A stretch of DNA of 64,000 nt, taken from assembly GCA_004335835.1 (NCBI GenBank), contig RWJK01001973.1, positions 248,001 through 312,000 on the forward strand. Direction: 5' to 3'. Positions 46,501 to 58,080 of this stretch are shown in pieces. A program made the position numbers and the translations under genes. Within the stretch, counting starts at the first letter, position 1; each line of letters opens with the position of its first letter. The notes below the pieces were generated by a model, which was not told the origin of the DNA, did not search any database, and saw only the letters and a list, made by a program, of their open reading frames with translations. This DNA is from Scenedesmus sp. ARA3 (lineage: Eukaryota; Chlorophyta; Chlorophyceae; Sphaeropleales; Scenedesmaceae).

Positions 46501-48412
46501 CTCTGCCTGCGCATGCTGCTGCAGCGCTGCATAGGCTTGGCCCCGCCTGTACAGTGCCTTGAGGTTCTGAGGGTCATCTGCAGCGCAGCACAGCACAACC
46601 ACCAGCAGTAACAGGACCAAGGGCGACATGAGACTGCCAGGTAACCCCTTAGACATTATTGTGCAGAAAGGACGCAAAGCAGACAAGCACCTCGCAATCG
46701 CAGTGCCAGCAGGGCCAACTGCACCGCAGCCCTGCCTGGTGTACGCTAATGTGCATGCGTGCCACCAGGCAGGCAGCATGCGGTTGGCACTGAGCCTGGT
46801 GCAAGACTGTACACTGTCCTCCTTTGTGCCACCACTGCTGCTTCAGCTGCCGTGCTGGCTGGCTGGCACCATGGGTGACCTGCATGCATGCCTAGCCTTC
46901 CTTGGTGCATGCCTAGCCGGCCTTGACCCGTTTCTCAAAATATCCTGCAGGGCCTGCACTCACCCCGTAGTACCTCCTGGCACTCTGCCACACACTGCTG
47001 GTACTGGCCCAGGTTGAGGTAGCAGCTGCCAAGGTTGAGCGTGCATGCCTTGCGCAGCGCCTGGCTGTCCGGCCCAGCCACCTCTGCCATGTTCTGCTTG
47101 GCGCGGGCGTACTTCTCAGCAGCCTCAGCATACTTTCCTGCAAGCCGTGCAAGTGCAGGCGCGTGCGTGAGCGCCCAGCTGAGACGTTTTGAACAGGGGA
47201 GATGCACAGTGCACTGTGGTTCGTGTATGTGGATGATTGCTCTGCAGCTGCAAGGCATCTTGCTGGCACTGCCGAGGCAGAGGCTGCACCGGCCATGAGG
47301 TGGTGAGACACACCAATGGTGTCCTGCATCTGCAATGCTCCGGCAAAAGCAATGTCTGTCTGCTGCTGCTGCTAATACTGTGCCACTTGCTGCTGCTGCG
47401 TTAGGCAGGTCACCGTGCTGCCTGTGCAGCCCTGCTGCTCACGTACCAGCAGAGTGCAGCTTGTTGCCCTCAGCCTTCAACTGGTTGCTGCCCTGCAGGA
47501 CGGCAGCAGCAGTAATTGTAGCACCATGTTAAGCTCATGTCTATGCCCAACAACCCTGTCCTGCAAGCAGTCATGGCCAGCGAACCTGCATATCTGTCCA
47601 CCTGAGCCCGCACGAAGTGTCCGCTGCTGCAACGTCAGCCCTCAAGGTCCTGCTTGATCTGTCATGCCTGGCTCTGCATGTGCACAATCTGCCCAGCTCT
47701 TGGGCAGCTGCAAGGGCTGCGCAGCAAACTCACATTCAGCACATACTTCTCCCGCGCTGACATCATCTTCTGTGCTTCCTGCGCCTGGCTGGCCAGTGTG
47801 GCAGGGTCCATGCCGTTGACCTGCCGCTTCATGGCCTCGACATCTGCAGGCGACATGTTGTTCATTTGCTGCATCGCCTGCTGCATCATGCTGGGGTTGA
47901 CATTGCCCATGCTGCTCATCATGGCCTGCATCTGCAGGGGCAGCAGGACAGCGCGTGAGCAGGGGCAGCAGGACAGCGCGTGAGCGGCAGATGCCAGTGA
48001 GACGCAACTTGCAAGATGAGGTGTAGGAGAAAGGTACAGCTGAACTAGCTGAGGAGGCAGAGCACCGGGGGCATGCTTGCAGGAGCTAGACAAGCATGCG
48101 CTGCAGGTGCTATGGGGCAAGCCGGCATAGAGTAGCATGCTCTTTGCATGCTCTGCTTGCAAGGATGCCAGGTGCGCAGCGCTGCTGCTGCAACTGCCAA
48201 CTGCCCAGGACTAATAGGAACGCTGGATCTAGTATCCACACTTACTTGCTCTGGGGACATCCGTTGCTGCATATGGTTGGTAAAGACGTGCAGTGCAGCG
48301 GTGCCAAGGGTTAGGCAGGATTGCTACGGACCTCCTTGCAAGGCCAGCAGATACCCCCAAACTGCTTCCTCACCATCTGCTCCATAGCCAATTGCATCAT
48401 TTCCGGATTCAT
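43566..48412 (-). CDS. OEP61-like TPR protein with C-terminal membrane anchor
   Basis: It resembles plant OEP61/TPR7, a tail-anchored TPR co-chaperone that receives Hsp70-bound precursors at organelle membranes. All ten exons join in phase: 48374-48412, 48246-48266, 47734-47931, 47447-47492, 46964-47137, 46084-46577, 45559-45765, 44509-45208, 44134-44216, 43566-43799; about 731 residues. The N-terminus MNPEMMQLAMEQM is typical. Three TPR-like helix pairs follow (LKAEGNKLHSAGKYAEAAEKY; ACTLNLGSCYLNLGQY; LKALYRRGQAYAALQQHAQA). Next come an acidic stretch (EDEDDDVPELE) and repeated Met-rich MxPEQM modules like those of Sti1-family proteins. The last exon ends with a hydrophobic span (LMLVAAVVLLLIAILL) and RWYGIM, a tail anchor. 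The second exon is only 21 bases. A Met-rich unit of about 45 residues is duplicated in exon 44509-45208. It is longer than the plant protein as I remember it. Confidence 0.85.
44565..44850 (-). repeat. Internal duplication of the Met-rich module in the OEP61-like gene
   Basis: Two nearly identical stretches, about 44575-44700 and 44705-44850, encode MPDMASMMTPEMMKAASQMM, MANMKPEDMAAMSSMMGG and a Gly/Ala/Pro linker. Differences are few and mostly silent, which suggests a recent duplication. Confidence 0.9.
48246..48266 (-). other. 21-base micro-exon of the OEP61-like gene
   Basis: It encodes QRMSPEQ in phase 0, between a TGCAG acceptor and a GTAAGT donor. The residues continue the N-terminal EQM...MSPE pattern of the family, which supports the exon despite its size. 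Confidence 0.7.
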
Positions 48413-48872
48413 TTTTTAGTCAAGCCTCTGAATTATATAAACTCGACAAACAATCGGCCCAAGGAGCGTCACTTGGCAAGCGCTGGGCTGGCAGGACAGA
48501 GCGTGCAGGCCGGTGTTAAACAACCCTCTTCATGCACTCAAAAGTTGTGCACAGCTACAGAAAAGTCGAACATACAATTCACTTACACCAACAAGGCACG
48601 CATGTGGTGTGTTACCAGCTGTCAAAGGGTTCTGGGGCGTTGAGCGCCAAGGCCCGTGCATTCGCGCGCCCATGGAGCCATAGAGCTATGATACCGTACG
48701 TTGAGATTTGCTTGAGAGCTTTACATAGGCAAGCAGCAGCTGATCGCCGCTGTACAAGCTAAAGTGTGTAGCTGACTTGCTGTGCTACGTGCAACTTGGA
48801 GCTTGTGACGCATCAGAGCAACTGAAACATAGCAGCTGTGTTTGATCTGTTTTTCACACACATCGAATCAAG
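48413..48872. promoter_or_regulatory. Shared 460-base promoter region, OEP61-like (-) and CYP51 (+)
   Basis: The two start codons face away from each other across 460 bases, so both promoters and 5'-UTRs lie here. ATTATATAAACTC at about 48431-48443 is the only TATA-like stretch and lies very close to the OEP61-like ATG. No other element is recognisable. Confidence 0.55.
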
Positions 48873-51800
48873 ATGGCGCAGGAACTGCTCACTCTGACTG
48901 GAGCAGCAGGCTCCTTCTCGCCCTTCCAGCTGGCAGCTATGCTGGGGGTGTTTGCCCTGCTCTCCATGTTCGTTGCTCGCGTTCTATCAAGCAAGTTTCC
49001 CGGCAGCAAGCCACCCATCTTTGAGGGCACACCGTTTGTTGGCGGGTTGATGAAGTTTGCAGGGGTGAGGCGCGCCAGATTGCTGCCTGATGCAGATATG
49101 TTGTGCGGCATGCAGCAGCTAATCTTTTATTGCCGTGCTGCAGGGCCCGTGGAGGCTGATGGAGGAGGGTTACGCAAAGCTGGGTGATGCCTTCACAGTG
49201 CCAGTGGCACACAAGCGCGTCACCTTCTTGATCGGCCCCGATGTGGCTCCCCATTTCTTCAAAGCCACAGACGAGGAGCTCAGTCAGACAGAGGTGTGGC
49301 CGGCAGGCAGAGCAGCTGGCATGTTTGAATATGCCGCCAGTACAGCAGTACTGTACAGCACGCACACTGCGTCGTCGCTGCTGTCTGCTAACAACGACCT
49401 CTTGCTGTTCTGGCGTGCAGGTGTACAACTTCAACGTGCCTACCTTTGGCAAGGGTGTGGTGTATGATGTTGACCAGAAGACACGCACTGAGCAGTTCAG
49501 GTTCTTTACTGAGGCCCTGAAGAAGGACAGGCTGGCAAAGTATGTGCCACAGTTTGTGGCAGAGGCAGAGGTGCGCAGCTGCGCAAGCAAGCAGCAGATG
49601 GCTTCTGTGCGCACAGTCACATCAGCCACGTGGCAGCATCTGGAGCGGCTGCCGCAACGCCGCTGCTGTACAGCAGAGCAATGTATGCCAGTTTCCTGCA
49701 GCTATGCGCTGTGCTGGAGTAAACTACCATCAAGGCATGAACCCCAGATCTTGAGCATGGGTTGCACCTGGTCCGCCACTAGCAGCTTGCAGCCAGCTCC
49801 TCAAGCAACTTGTTGCTGGGCAGCCAGGGCAGTCAGTACAGCATTGCGCTGCAAGCAAAATAGCAAGCCACATGGGTGCAGGTGTACACTCAGCGATCCG
49901 TCATCCACCCCATGCTAACCCTGCACAACAGTATAAGCATGCTGCAGCAAGCCAGAGCTAGCTCAAATGCTGACGTGCCCATTAGGATGAGTCAAGTTCC
50001 ATGTGCGCACTGCTTGCCTGTGCTGGCCAGCACACTGACCTGTATCCATCTGCGCGCTGCTGCTGCTGCTGCCCCTGCTGCAGTCCTACTTCTCGCGCTG
50101 GGGCGAGTCTGGCGTGGTGGACCTCAAGGAGGAGTTTGCCAGACTGGTGGCGCTGACAGCAGCGCGCACCCTGCTGGGCCGCGAGATTAGGGAGCAGCTG
50201 TTTGACGAGGTGAGCCCAGGCGGCAGCGGTTGAAGAAATGCAGCAGCAGAAGAAGTGCAGCAACAGCAGACTTCCAGGGAGTGGTGGAGGATGCTTTGCA
50301 GGAAACATATGCAGGCAGCAGGTGACAGGCAGCAGGCGTCGACATGTACAAAGATGACCGGCAGGCATGGGTACTGCATCAGCAACAGTAGCAGTCATGT
50401 GACACGGCTGGTGCACGAGACTTGTGGTATGTTGTGTGTGTAACGTGCATCAGCACCCTTGATACTAACCCGCACGCCCGTTAAGCCTGCTTCCTGGACT
50501 GGACAATGGTTGCCTTGCCTGCTTGCTCAATAAGCACTGACAATGCCTCACACCACCTTTTTCTGCAACCGCCGTCGTTTCCGGCACAGGTTGCTGACCT
50601 GCTGCACGACCTGGATGACGGCATGCGCCCCATCAGCGTGTTCTTCCCCTACCTGCCCACCTCCTACCACAAGAAGCGCGACCAGGCGCGCGCGGGGCTG
50701 GGCCGCATCTTCGCAAAGGTCATTCAGGCGCGCCGCGCCAGCAGCAAGAAGGAGGAGGATGTGCTGCAGCAGTTCTGCGATGCACGCTACCAGAATGTGT
50801 GCGGCGGGCGGCAGCTGACGGAGGATGAGATCACAGGGCTGCTGATCGCGGTGCTGTTTGCGGGGCAGCACACCAGCTCCATCACCAGCGCGTGGACAGG
50901 CTACGAGATGGTCAGCAGCAAGGTGGGCACAGCACAGCAAACATTGTGGGTGTGGGCAGCGCGCAGGGCGCGTGCAAGGAGGGTGCTGTGTTTGTCGGCA
51001 ACAGGCCAGCATGGTGTGCTAGCCGTGTGAACTGCCGGCTTGGTGACAGCTGTGAAACCAACACCGCCACCGTCGTTATCACACCAACAGCGGTGATGGC
51101 ACATGGGTGACGTATCTGTCTGCCTAGTAAATGACACTCTGCGTGCTGCAACCCTGTCTAGCACTCTGCATCCTCACCTCATGCTCTTACCTTCTTTACA
51201 CCTGCTGCAACCTTTGAATGTGTACAGACACGCGGCCCCAAGTCGCCGTACCACGCAGCCGTTGCCGAGCAGCAGGCCATCCTGAAGAAGCACGGCAGCG
51301 CGCTCAACTTTGACGTGCTGGGCGAGATGGAGACGCTGCACCTCAACATCCAGGAGGCGCTGCGCATGCACCCGCCGCTGCTGCTGGTGATGCGCTACGT
51401 GAAGCAGCCCTTCAGCGTCACCACCAGCCAGGGCAAGACCTACAACATCCCAGTGGTGAGGCGCACAGCTGGATGATGCATCTGTAGCAGCAGCTTCACT
51501 CTAACAACAGTAAGCTAGCTTGCAGGAAAGCAGGAAACACTCGATGTATACCTTAGCTACTTGTACCAGTACGTGGTCAGGCAGTGTGTGCACCTGTGCT
51601 TGATCCCACAACTCTGGCGTTGCTTGTCTGCCGCCGGGCACTCCTGCAGGGCGACATCCTGGCAGCGTCCCCCAACTTTGCGCACATGCTGCCCACCGTG
51701 TTCAAGGACCCCGCTGTGTACGAGCCGGCGCGCTTCCTGCCGCCGCGTGAGGAGGACAAGGCCAAGCCCTTCAGCTACCTTGGCTTTGGCGGTGGCCGCC

Positions 51801-52179
51801 ACGCGTGCATCGGGCAGAACTTCGCATACCTGCAGGTGCGGCCACATGAGCTTGGGTGCGGCTCATGCAGCTGTATGTTGCGTGCGTCAGCCACTGCCAT
51901 TGCTTGACTGATGCCTGTGGTTGCATGAAAGCATTGCTACGGCACTGCACATCACCCCAAGCTGCGAGCTATCGGAGCTTGCGCTGTTTGACGCCGTCTT
52001 ACTTACCTGTTTCCTGTGTCCTGTTGCCCCATGCGCAGATCAAGTCGATCTGGAGTGTGATGCTGCGCAACTTTGACTTTGAGATGCTGGACCCCGTGCC
52101 CGCGCCGGACTACGACTCCATGGTCATCGGGCCCAAGCCGGCACGCATCCGCTACACGCGCAGGAAGCTGGCAGCGTAA
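48873..52179 (+). CDS. CYP51: Sterol 14-alpha-demethylase (CYP51)
   Basis: This cytochrome P450 removes the 14-alpha methyl group of sterol precursors such as obtusifoliol, an essential ER step of sterol synthesis. Eight exons join in phase 0: 48873-49064, 49144-49293, 49421-49570, 50084-50209, 50590-50922, 51228-51455, 51650-51835, 52039-52179; 501 residues, the usual size. The N-terminus has a hydrophobic anchor (FQLAAMLGVFALLSMFVA) before a Pro-rich hinge. Plant-like CYP51 blocks are VYNFNVPTFGKGVVYDVD, EQFRFFTEALKKD, DLDDGMRPISVFFPYLP, the I-helix AGQHTSSITSAWTG, the ExxR motif EALRMHPPL and the heme loop FGGGRHACIGQNFA with its Cys ligand. All key residues are present, so it should be active. 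It is divergent with the OEP61-like gene, and its last two exons are copied in a broken form at 57526-58080. Confidence 0.96.
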
Positions 52180-53777
52180 GCAGCTGCTGCGGGCTGGCGC
52201 AAGCCAGTGCAGCCGGGGAGATGCTGGCCGCCTTGTGTGTGCCTACTTGCGGGCTGTTTAGGAGTGCCGAGTGCTGCTGGTGAGCGCCATCACTATACGG
52301 TGCTGCCTGCGGCTGGCAGCATGAGGTTGGAGCTTAAGCTGCTTGATGGTGCTGTGGAATGCTTTATGTGAACAGGTTACTGGCACCTGCTGCGTGTACA
52401 CTGCTGGCTTGGTGCTGTTCGGTGTGCAGTTTGGCAGGGCATGGCTGCTGCTACTGCCAGATGCGGTTGCTCCCATTGCCATTCACTTGTTATCGTACTA
52501 GTTGCTGTGTTGTGGCCGGCCTTTGTGCCTGAGCCAGTCATGTGAGCGTTGCCCCACAGAAGCTCTGCAGTGGCGCAGTAGCGGCGGAGAAGTCGCCTGC
52601 AGACTGTCATGGGGTATGCATGTGGCAGCCTTGCTGAAGGAGGGTGTGCCGTCTGGCTGCGGCAGCTTTGGTTGCTGGTCATCTTGCTGGCGGGCAGCAT
52701 TGGCTCTGCTGTGCTGCTGTTGCTGCTTGCCTCCTAGAGCATGTGGCGTTGGTGGAGTGTTTGCCATGTTTGGGCGCTAGCTGACGCTGCGCTGCCGGGC
52801 GGCTCTGGTGTGTGCCAGGAAGGCAGGGCATGGCTGCTGATGTTCGTCAATGGTGCTGCCTGCCGCTGGTTGGTGGTTTGTGGGCAATGTCCTTTGGCTT
52901 GATAATGCCTCACAACCCATGCGCGACCGCCTTGGCTTGCAGTCATGGCGGCCCTGTTGGTGTTGTGCTATGATCACTGAACGACGCAGGACGTGCTGGC
53001 AGATACTTCCTACCTAAAAGTTGCAGCTGCAGCGCTGGCCACACCATCTCCAGCAGGGCGCAGCAGCAATCAGCATTGTGTCAGGGTGTTCTGACATTGC
53101 TTGTCTGGCTCTGTCACCTTATGATCGCTTGAGTGCAGAAGGGAGCAGCTGCTTTATCTGCTTTGCCTTGACACTTTTTGTTCAAGTTGCTTGAATTTAC
53201 TGCCGATGCAGTGCTTGCACGTTGTACCAATTGAATACTGCAGTGGCTGTGCAGTTGGAAGGCAGATCCTTTGTGACCGTTATGACTTTGATGACTGTTA
53301 CCCGTGCTGGTGCTCAGCACTGCTGTACTTCTCCCGCACGTAAAGGCAATCTGATAACGTGTTAACGTCCTGCCGCAATATAGCCGTTTTCCTCCTCACT
53401 GAAAACTCCTGCTTTACCAAAAAAAGTACAGTGTATTGCACGTCACGAACGCGCGGGTGTGAGTCTCTCGGAGGTTAGAGCAGTGCTCAGCATTCAAGCA
53501 TCTATTCGGTGTTGTTTGCTCAGAGCATGGAACTTGTTCGTCAGGTGCGACAATGGTGTGCATGGTGATGAAAGCCAGCACACAGCAGCAGCATTGTGAA
53601 GCAATGAGTGCAGCTGGATAGCAGAGCATAGAGTAGTTGAAATGTAATTGTGAGCCTTCCTAGTGCAGCCTCATCTCCTTCTCAAGGCATCAGCTGCGAT
53701 GTATCTGGGTGCTGAAACAACTGCATTTTTAGTGGTGTCCCTGGAGACAGCAGCAGGCTTGCAGGAACAAGCAACTG
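52180..53777 (+). other. Long 3' region of CYP51 and spacer
   Basis: No gene is supported in about 1.6 kb. The first TGTAA that I see on + is at about 53643-53647, so the CYP51 3'-UTR could be unusually long, or a different signal is used. The first 80 bases are also copied after the CYP51 fragment at 57980-58080. Confidence 0.45.
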
Positions 53778-53864
53778 GTGTACGCTACAGCATGGCATGG
53801 CTACGCGCATGCAGGTGCTGACCCAGGCAACCCGCTGCTGCCTACTCTTTCTGGTTGCTCTCAG

Positions 53865-56404
53865 ATGCAAGGCAGGCCCCTTCCTGAGCTGCCAGAGGAG
53901 CTGCTGTGCCATGTGCTGCGCCACGTGGAGCAGCAGCAGCGGCTGGGCTCCTGCCCAAGAGTGTGCCACGTCTGGCGAGCAGCAGCAGTAGCAGCCAGCA
54001 GTAATGTGAGGCTTGCTCCCAACCCCCAGCCGCTTACTTCGCTAAGAATGGAGAGTTTTGCGCATTGGTTGTTCCAGCATGCAGCAACAATTACACAGCT
54101 TGACGTGAAGAATACCGACATTTATGGTCCTGAGGTCCTGCAGCTGCCTGCAGCGCGGCTGCAACGGCTGCAGAAGCTGAGTGTGGCAGAATGCAAGCTG
54201 CTAGTTCTGGCAGATGCGTGCAGCTTGCAGCAGCTGCAGCGGCCAACAGCAATGCCAATACCCGTCAGCAGCAGCAGCAGCAGCAGCGGCTGTGGCAGCT
54301 GGCAAGCGCTCTCTTGCTTGACCAGCCTCACAAATCTGGCGCTAACAAATGTTCAACTTGCGCTTCCTGCGGAGCTCGGTGGCCTGTCAGCGTTGACCAA
54401 CCTGCAGGAGCTGTTCCTCAGCAGAGTTCATGTCACCTGGCCAAAATATGAAATGGGAATGTCAGAACATCAGAAGGAGATACTCCGCCAAACCACCCAG
54501 CACAATGAAGAACAGCTGCAGCAGGACATCCTGCTGGGCCTCGGCAGTCTGGTGCAGCTGACGCGGCTGATGATGGACAGCAACCTGCTGCCGCGGAAAG
54601 CTTCCGCGCCATTCAGCTGCATGCAGCAGCTGCAGGAGCTGAACCTCTATGATGCCATCCGCTCACCTGGCACATGGCTGCGGCTGCCGCCGTCACTGAC
54701 AAAGTTGAATGTAAAGTGGAGCGGCGAGCAGGAGCTCAGCAGCAAGATGTCCCCTGACTTGGCAGCGCTTACCAACCTGCAGCACTTGCATATCGGCTCG
54801 GGCTTTGCGTTGATGCTGCCTGACTTCTGCAGCGGCATGCATCAACTGCGCGTGCTAAGCTTACATGGCTTGCTGTCAGCCGGTGCACTGCCTACACTGG
54901 CTGCAGTGCTGCCTACGTTGTCTTGCCTGGAGGAGCTACAGATCACCAACACGAACTGTGAGCTTGCGCCACTGCCTGCAAGTGCTGTGGCGGGGTATTC
55001 TGCGCTGCTGCCGCTGTCTCCGCACATTACGCACCTTGAGCTAACGTGGTATCACAACACATTCATGGAAGAGGCTGGCCTTCTGCAGAATTGTGGTCAA
55101 CACTTGTTTGCAGCTGGGCGGCAGCTGCTGCAGCTCAAGCAGCTGGTGCTTGGGGTGGCAGATGATGCCTGGAGCATGGTTGATTGTGATGTTGGACAAC
55201 TTGCAAAGTATGTGTCATGTGTGGGCACATGTCTGGGTGAAGGCAGATGTCTCAGCTGGCAAGCTGCTGTCCTGCATTGGAACAGCTGCGGCTGCCTGGG
55301 CTGGTGCAGCCAGGCGTGGACATGAGGCCGCTGCTGCAGCTGACAGCACTGAGCGACCTGTGCATAGGTGGTGAGGTGGTGAATGATGACGTTGTGATCG
55401 TTGTGCTGTCACAGCTGAGCAGCCTGCGGACGCTACACGTGATTAATGCGCGAGCGATCACAGACAGGGGCTTGCTGGCGCTAACTGCCCTCCGCCAGCT
55501 GACGTGGCTAGCAGTCGGCGGTTGTGGGATCAGCTTCGAAGTGTCGCGAGACTTTGCAAGTCAGTGGCATGCCCCCGACGACATCCATGGAGAAAGCCTG
55601 GAGCTTCCTGAGGAGGTGCGCTGCCCTGATGCTGCGCTGAGTTTATTGGGGTTATCTAGCGAAAGGTTGCACTTGCAGTGGGCTGGAGGCGTGCCATGCA
55701 AATGTTGACGCACATAGCCCTGCACAGGCTTCAACAGCAGGACAATGCTGACACACCGGCTTGTCTTGGTCTTCTGCTCTGCAGGACTTCGATGGCGAAC
55801 GCCGACTGGACCCATTGCCACCCGTGTGGCTGCAGCTGCTGAGCCGCTGCGTGCGCAGCAACCACCTACATAGTTGCGGCAGTGATTGGAGTCTCACCTG
55901 TGGCAAAGTGGCATTGAAACAGCTGACGGCTCTGCAAGCAGGTGGGAGCAGACAGCCCACTGCTTACATGTGTGTAAACCCACAACAGCTGTGCACTATG
56001 ATGCGCGATGCAGCGGGTGCACAGCAGACCATCAGGTGTAGATCAGCCATCATCATGGTGCAGTGCAGTAGCACGAGTTGCATTCAGCACTGTGGTTGGT
56101 CTGGCACAGTCGGCCTGCCTCAGATTGGTTGAGTGCCTGGTCGCTGTGCTTGGCTGCGCATTAACATGCAATGTGGATGCCAGCACCAAACGCAACTGAC
56201 ACTCATGTAATCTGCTTGTGCCGCGCTAACACCGCAGGCACTCAACAGCAGGTAGCTGCGCTGGAAGTGCGGCTGGCTGCAAGGGACCAGCACGCTGAAG
56301 CTGTCCAGCAGCACCTGGCAGCAGCAGAAGTGCACACAACTGAGCTGGAGCAGCGCCTGGCAGCAGCAGAGGCGGAGCTAGCTGCATATCGTGCACAGCG
56401 CTAG
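53865..56404 (+). CDS. F-box/leucine-rich-repeat protein with coiled-coil tail
   Basis: A likely substrate adaptor of an SCF ubiquitin ligase. The chosen start is the ATG at 53865 (MQGRPLPELPEELLCHVLRH); the frame is open to an upstream ATG at 53778. The F-box lies at residues 8-50 (LPEELL...CPRVCHVWRAA). LRRs follow, for example LTSLTNLALTNVQLALPAEL, LTNLQELFLSRV, LQELNLYDA and LQHLHIGSG. The first exon ends near 55207; the frame continues from about 55247 (SQLASCCPALEQLRLPGL) to a donor at 55615, then 55785-55941 and 56238-56404, which join in phase. The junction near 55207-55255 is unresolved: the only fitting intron would be under 50 bases, so a frameshift is possible. The C-terminus is a coiled coil (ALEVRLAARDQHAEA, ELEQRLAAAEAELAAYRAQR). 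It is not obviously related to the solenoid array. Confidence 0.75.
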
Positions 56405-56600
56405 CAGCAAGGGATAAACAACCTGACGACGAAGCCGTCCAGTAGGAGCTGGCAGCAGCTGGCAGCACCAAAAGTGCGCGCAACTGGGCTGGAGCAGCGT
56501 CTGGCTGCAGCAACAGCTTGCTGACCTGGCCGCATCGCAGGCGCAAGCTGCAAGGCTGCAGCAACAGCTCGCAACAGAGATGCATGCAAGGCTAGTCTGA
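56405..56600 (+). pseudogene. Degenerate copy of the LRR protein's coiled-coil exon
   Basis: Just after the stop, sequence close to the last exon recurs with shifts and stops: CTGGAGCAGCGTCTGGCTGC matches the ELEQRLAA codons, and CTGCAGCAACAGCTCGCA and similar phrases repeat. There is no continuous frame, so it is a decayed local duplication within the 3'-UTR. Confidence 0.55.
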
Positions 56601-57525
56601 AAATGCAGTTGACAGCGGTGAACACGCAGCTTGCAGCTTGCCTTATGCGAGTGATGGCTTCGAGTGTAGCAGTATGGTTAGGGTTGTTGTTGTGGTGTGT
56701 GCCCCGTGTGGCCATGTCACCACAGCACAGTGAGCAGGTGCTATCTGCTGTATACAGCTGCCACCTGTTTTGCCTTGCTGATACATTGCCGTTGTTGCGC
56801 CGAATGCTGCGTTTTGGACTGTGCATAGTACTGCAGTGTGACTGGTGAGGTACTGGTTTTGCTAGTTGGCAGGGGCACACGTCACAGAGCGTGACATTGT
56901 TCCCGCCCTCTGCCCTGGCATCTGGCTGTATGATCCTGCTCCAGTGCCCACGGTGACTATCACCTGTCACATGCATTGTGGACTTTGCATGGTACGTACA
57001 CAGTGTGGTGAAGGCCACCCTGCACATTGTGTGTGCTTTGGTGAGTATACTAAATTGCTTAGGGGCGCTTTGATGGCAACTGGAGGTGGCAGCCTGGCAC
57101 TGACAAGCTTTCAGGCACTACGGCTGAGCGCTACTGCAAACAGTTGCAACTCGTGACCAATTGGTCATGAGAATGTGTTTGCTGTGTATTTACGTGAGGC
57201 TCAGCTTGTCAGAGTACATGCTGGTAATTCCACAGAGTAACCTTGTGCAAGTACTCTGGTTCACATTTCTGAAGCTGATCCTTGAGCTGAGGCGGGGCCT
57301 GATGCCGCAGTGCGGCTCCAGCGCCTACTGCGGTGCTGCTATCCCTGGCGGTGGTTCTTAAGTAAGACATAACCATGAACATTGTCAGCGCGCTGACTGG
57401 CTCCGTCCTCAAGTTGCATTGCTCACAGAAAGTGCTTTGACACCCCAACAGAACAGTGCTTTATTCGCTGCTTGGCAGTTGCAGGCCAACTCCCACTACC
57501 TTTGTGTCGCGTACCGGAAATGCGG
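56601..57525. other. Gene-free spacer before the CYP51 fragment
   Basis: Only short unrelated open frames; no family resemblance, RNA gene or repeat recognised. Confidence 0.5.
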
Positions 57526-58080
57526 TGTACGAGCCGGCGCGCTTCCTGCCGCCGCGTGAGGAGGACAAGGCCAAGCCCTTCAGCTACCTTGGCTTTGGCG
57601 GTGGCCGTCACGCATGCATCCGGCAGAACTTCGCATACCTGCAGGTGCGGCCCGCTCCTGGGTGCCTGGGCAGCCGTATCCTGCTTGATTCGGCTACCGC
57701 CATGCGTTGCCTGGTGCCAGTGGCTACATGAATGCTTTGCCAGCGCTGCGCACAGTGCCTCAAGCCACTACCTTGCACTTTGCTGTTGCCACCGCAACCT
57801 GTTCCTGCTTCCGCTTTGATCCCCTTTGTCACCTGCGCAGATCAAGTCAATCTGGAGCGTGATGCTGCGCAACTTTGGCTTTGAGATGCTGGACCCCGTG
57901 CCTGCACCCAGACTACGACTCCATGGTCATTGGGCCCAAGCCGGCACGCATTTGCTACACGCGCAGGAAGCTGGCAGCGTAAAGCAGCTGCTGCGGGGGG
58001 GCCTGGAGCACTGCCAAAATGGGGGTAGGGATTTTTGGCCTCCTTGTGTGTGCCTGCTTGCTGCCTGTGAGGGGCGGTGG
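57526..58080 (+). pseudogene. Truncated, broken copy of the CYP51 3' end
   Basis: The copy covers the later part of exon 7 (VYEPARFLPPREEDKAKPFS through FAYLQ), the following intron with intact GTGCGG and GCAG borders, exon 8 (IKSIWSVMLRNFGFEMLDP) and about 80 bases of 3'-UTR. Because the intron is kept, it arose from DNA and not by retrotransposition. The heme loop reads FGGGRHACIRQNFA: the Gly after Cys-Ile of the intact gene is Arg. In exon 8 an extra base around 57900-57910 shifts the frame, so the remainder (DYDSMVIGPK in the intact gene) is out of frame. There is no upstream P450 sequence, hence no working enzyme. Confidence 0.9.

Noticed and set aside
56601..57361. Possible small secreted or membrane proteins from short Cys-rich frames
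   Set aside because: Composition is that of random GC-rich DNA; no splice signals or family resemblance.
57526..58080. Second functional CYP51 gene
   Set aside because: No sequence for the first two-thirds of a P450 lies upstream, the heme loop has Arg for Gly and the last exon is out of frame.
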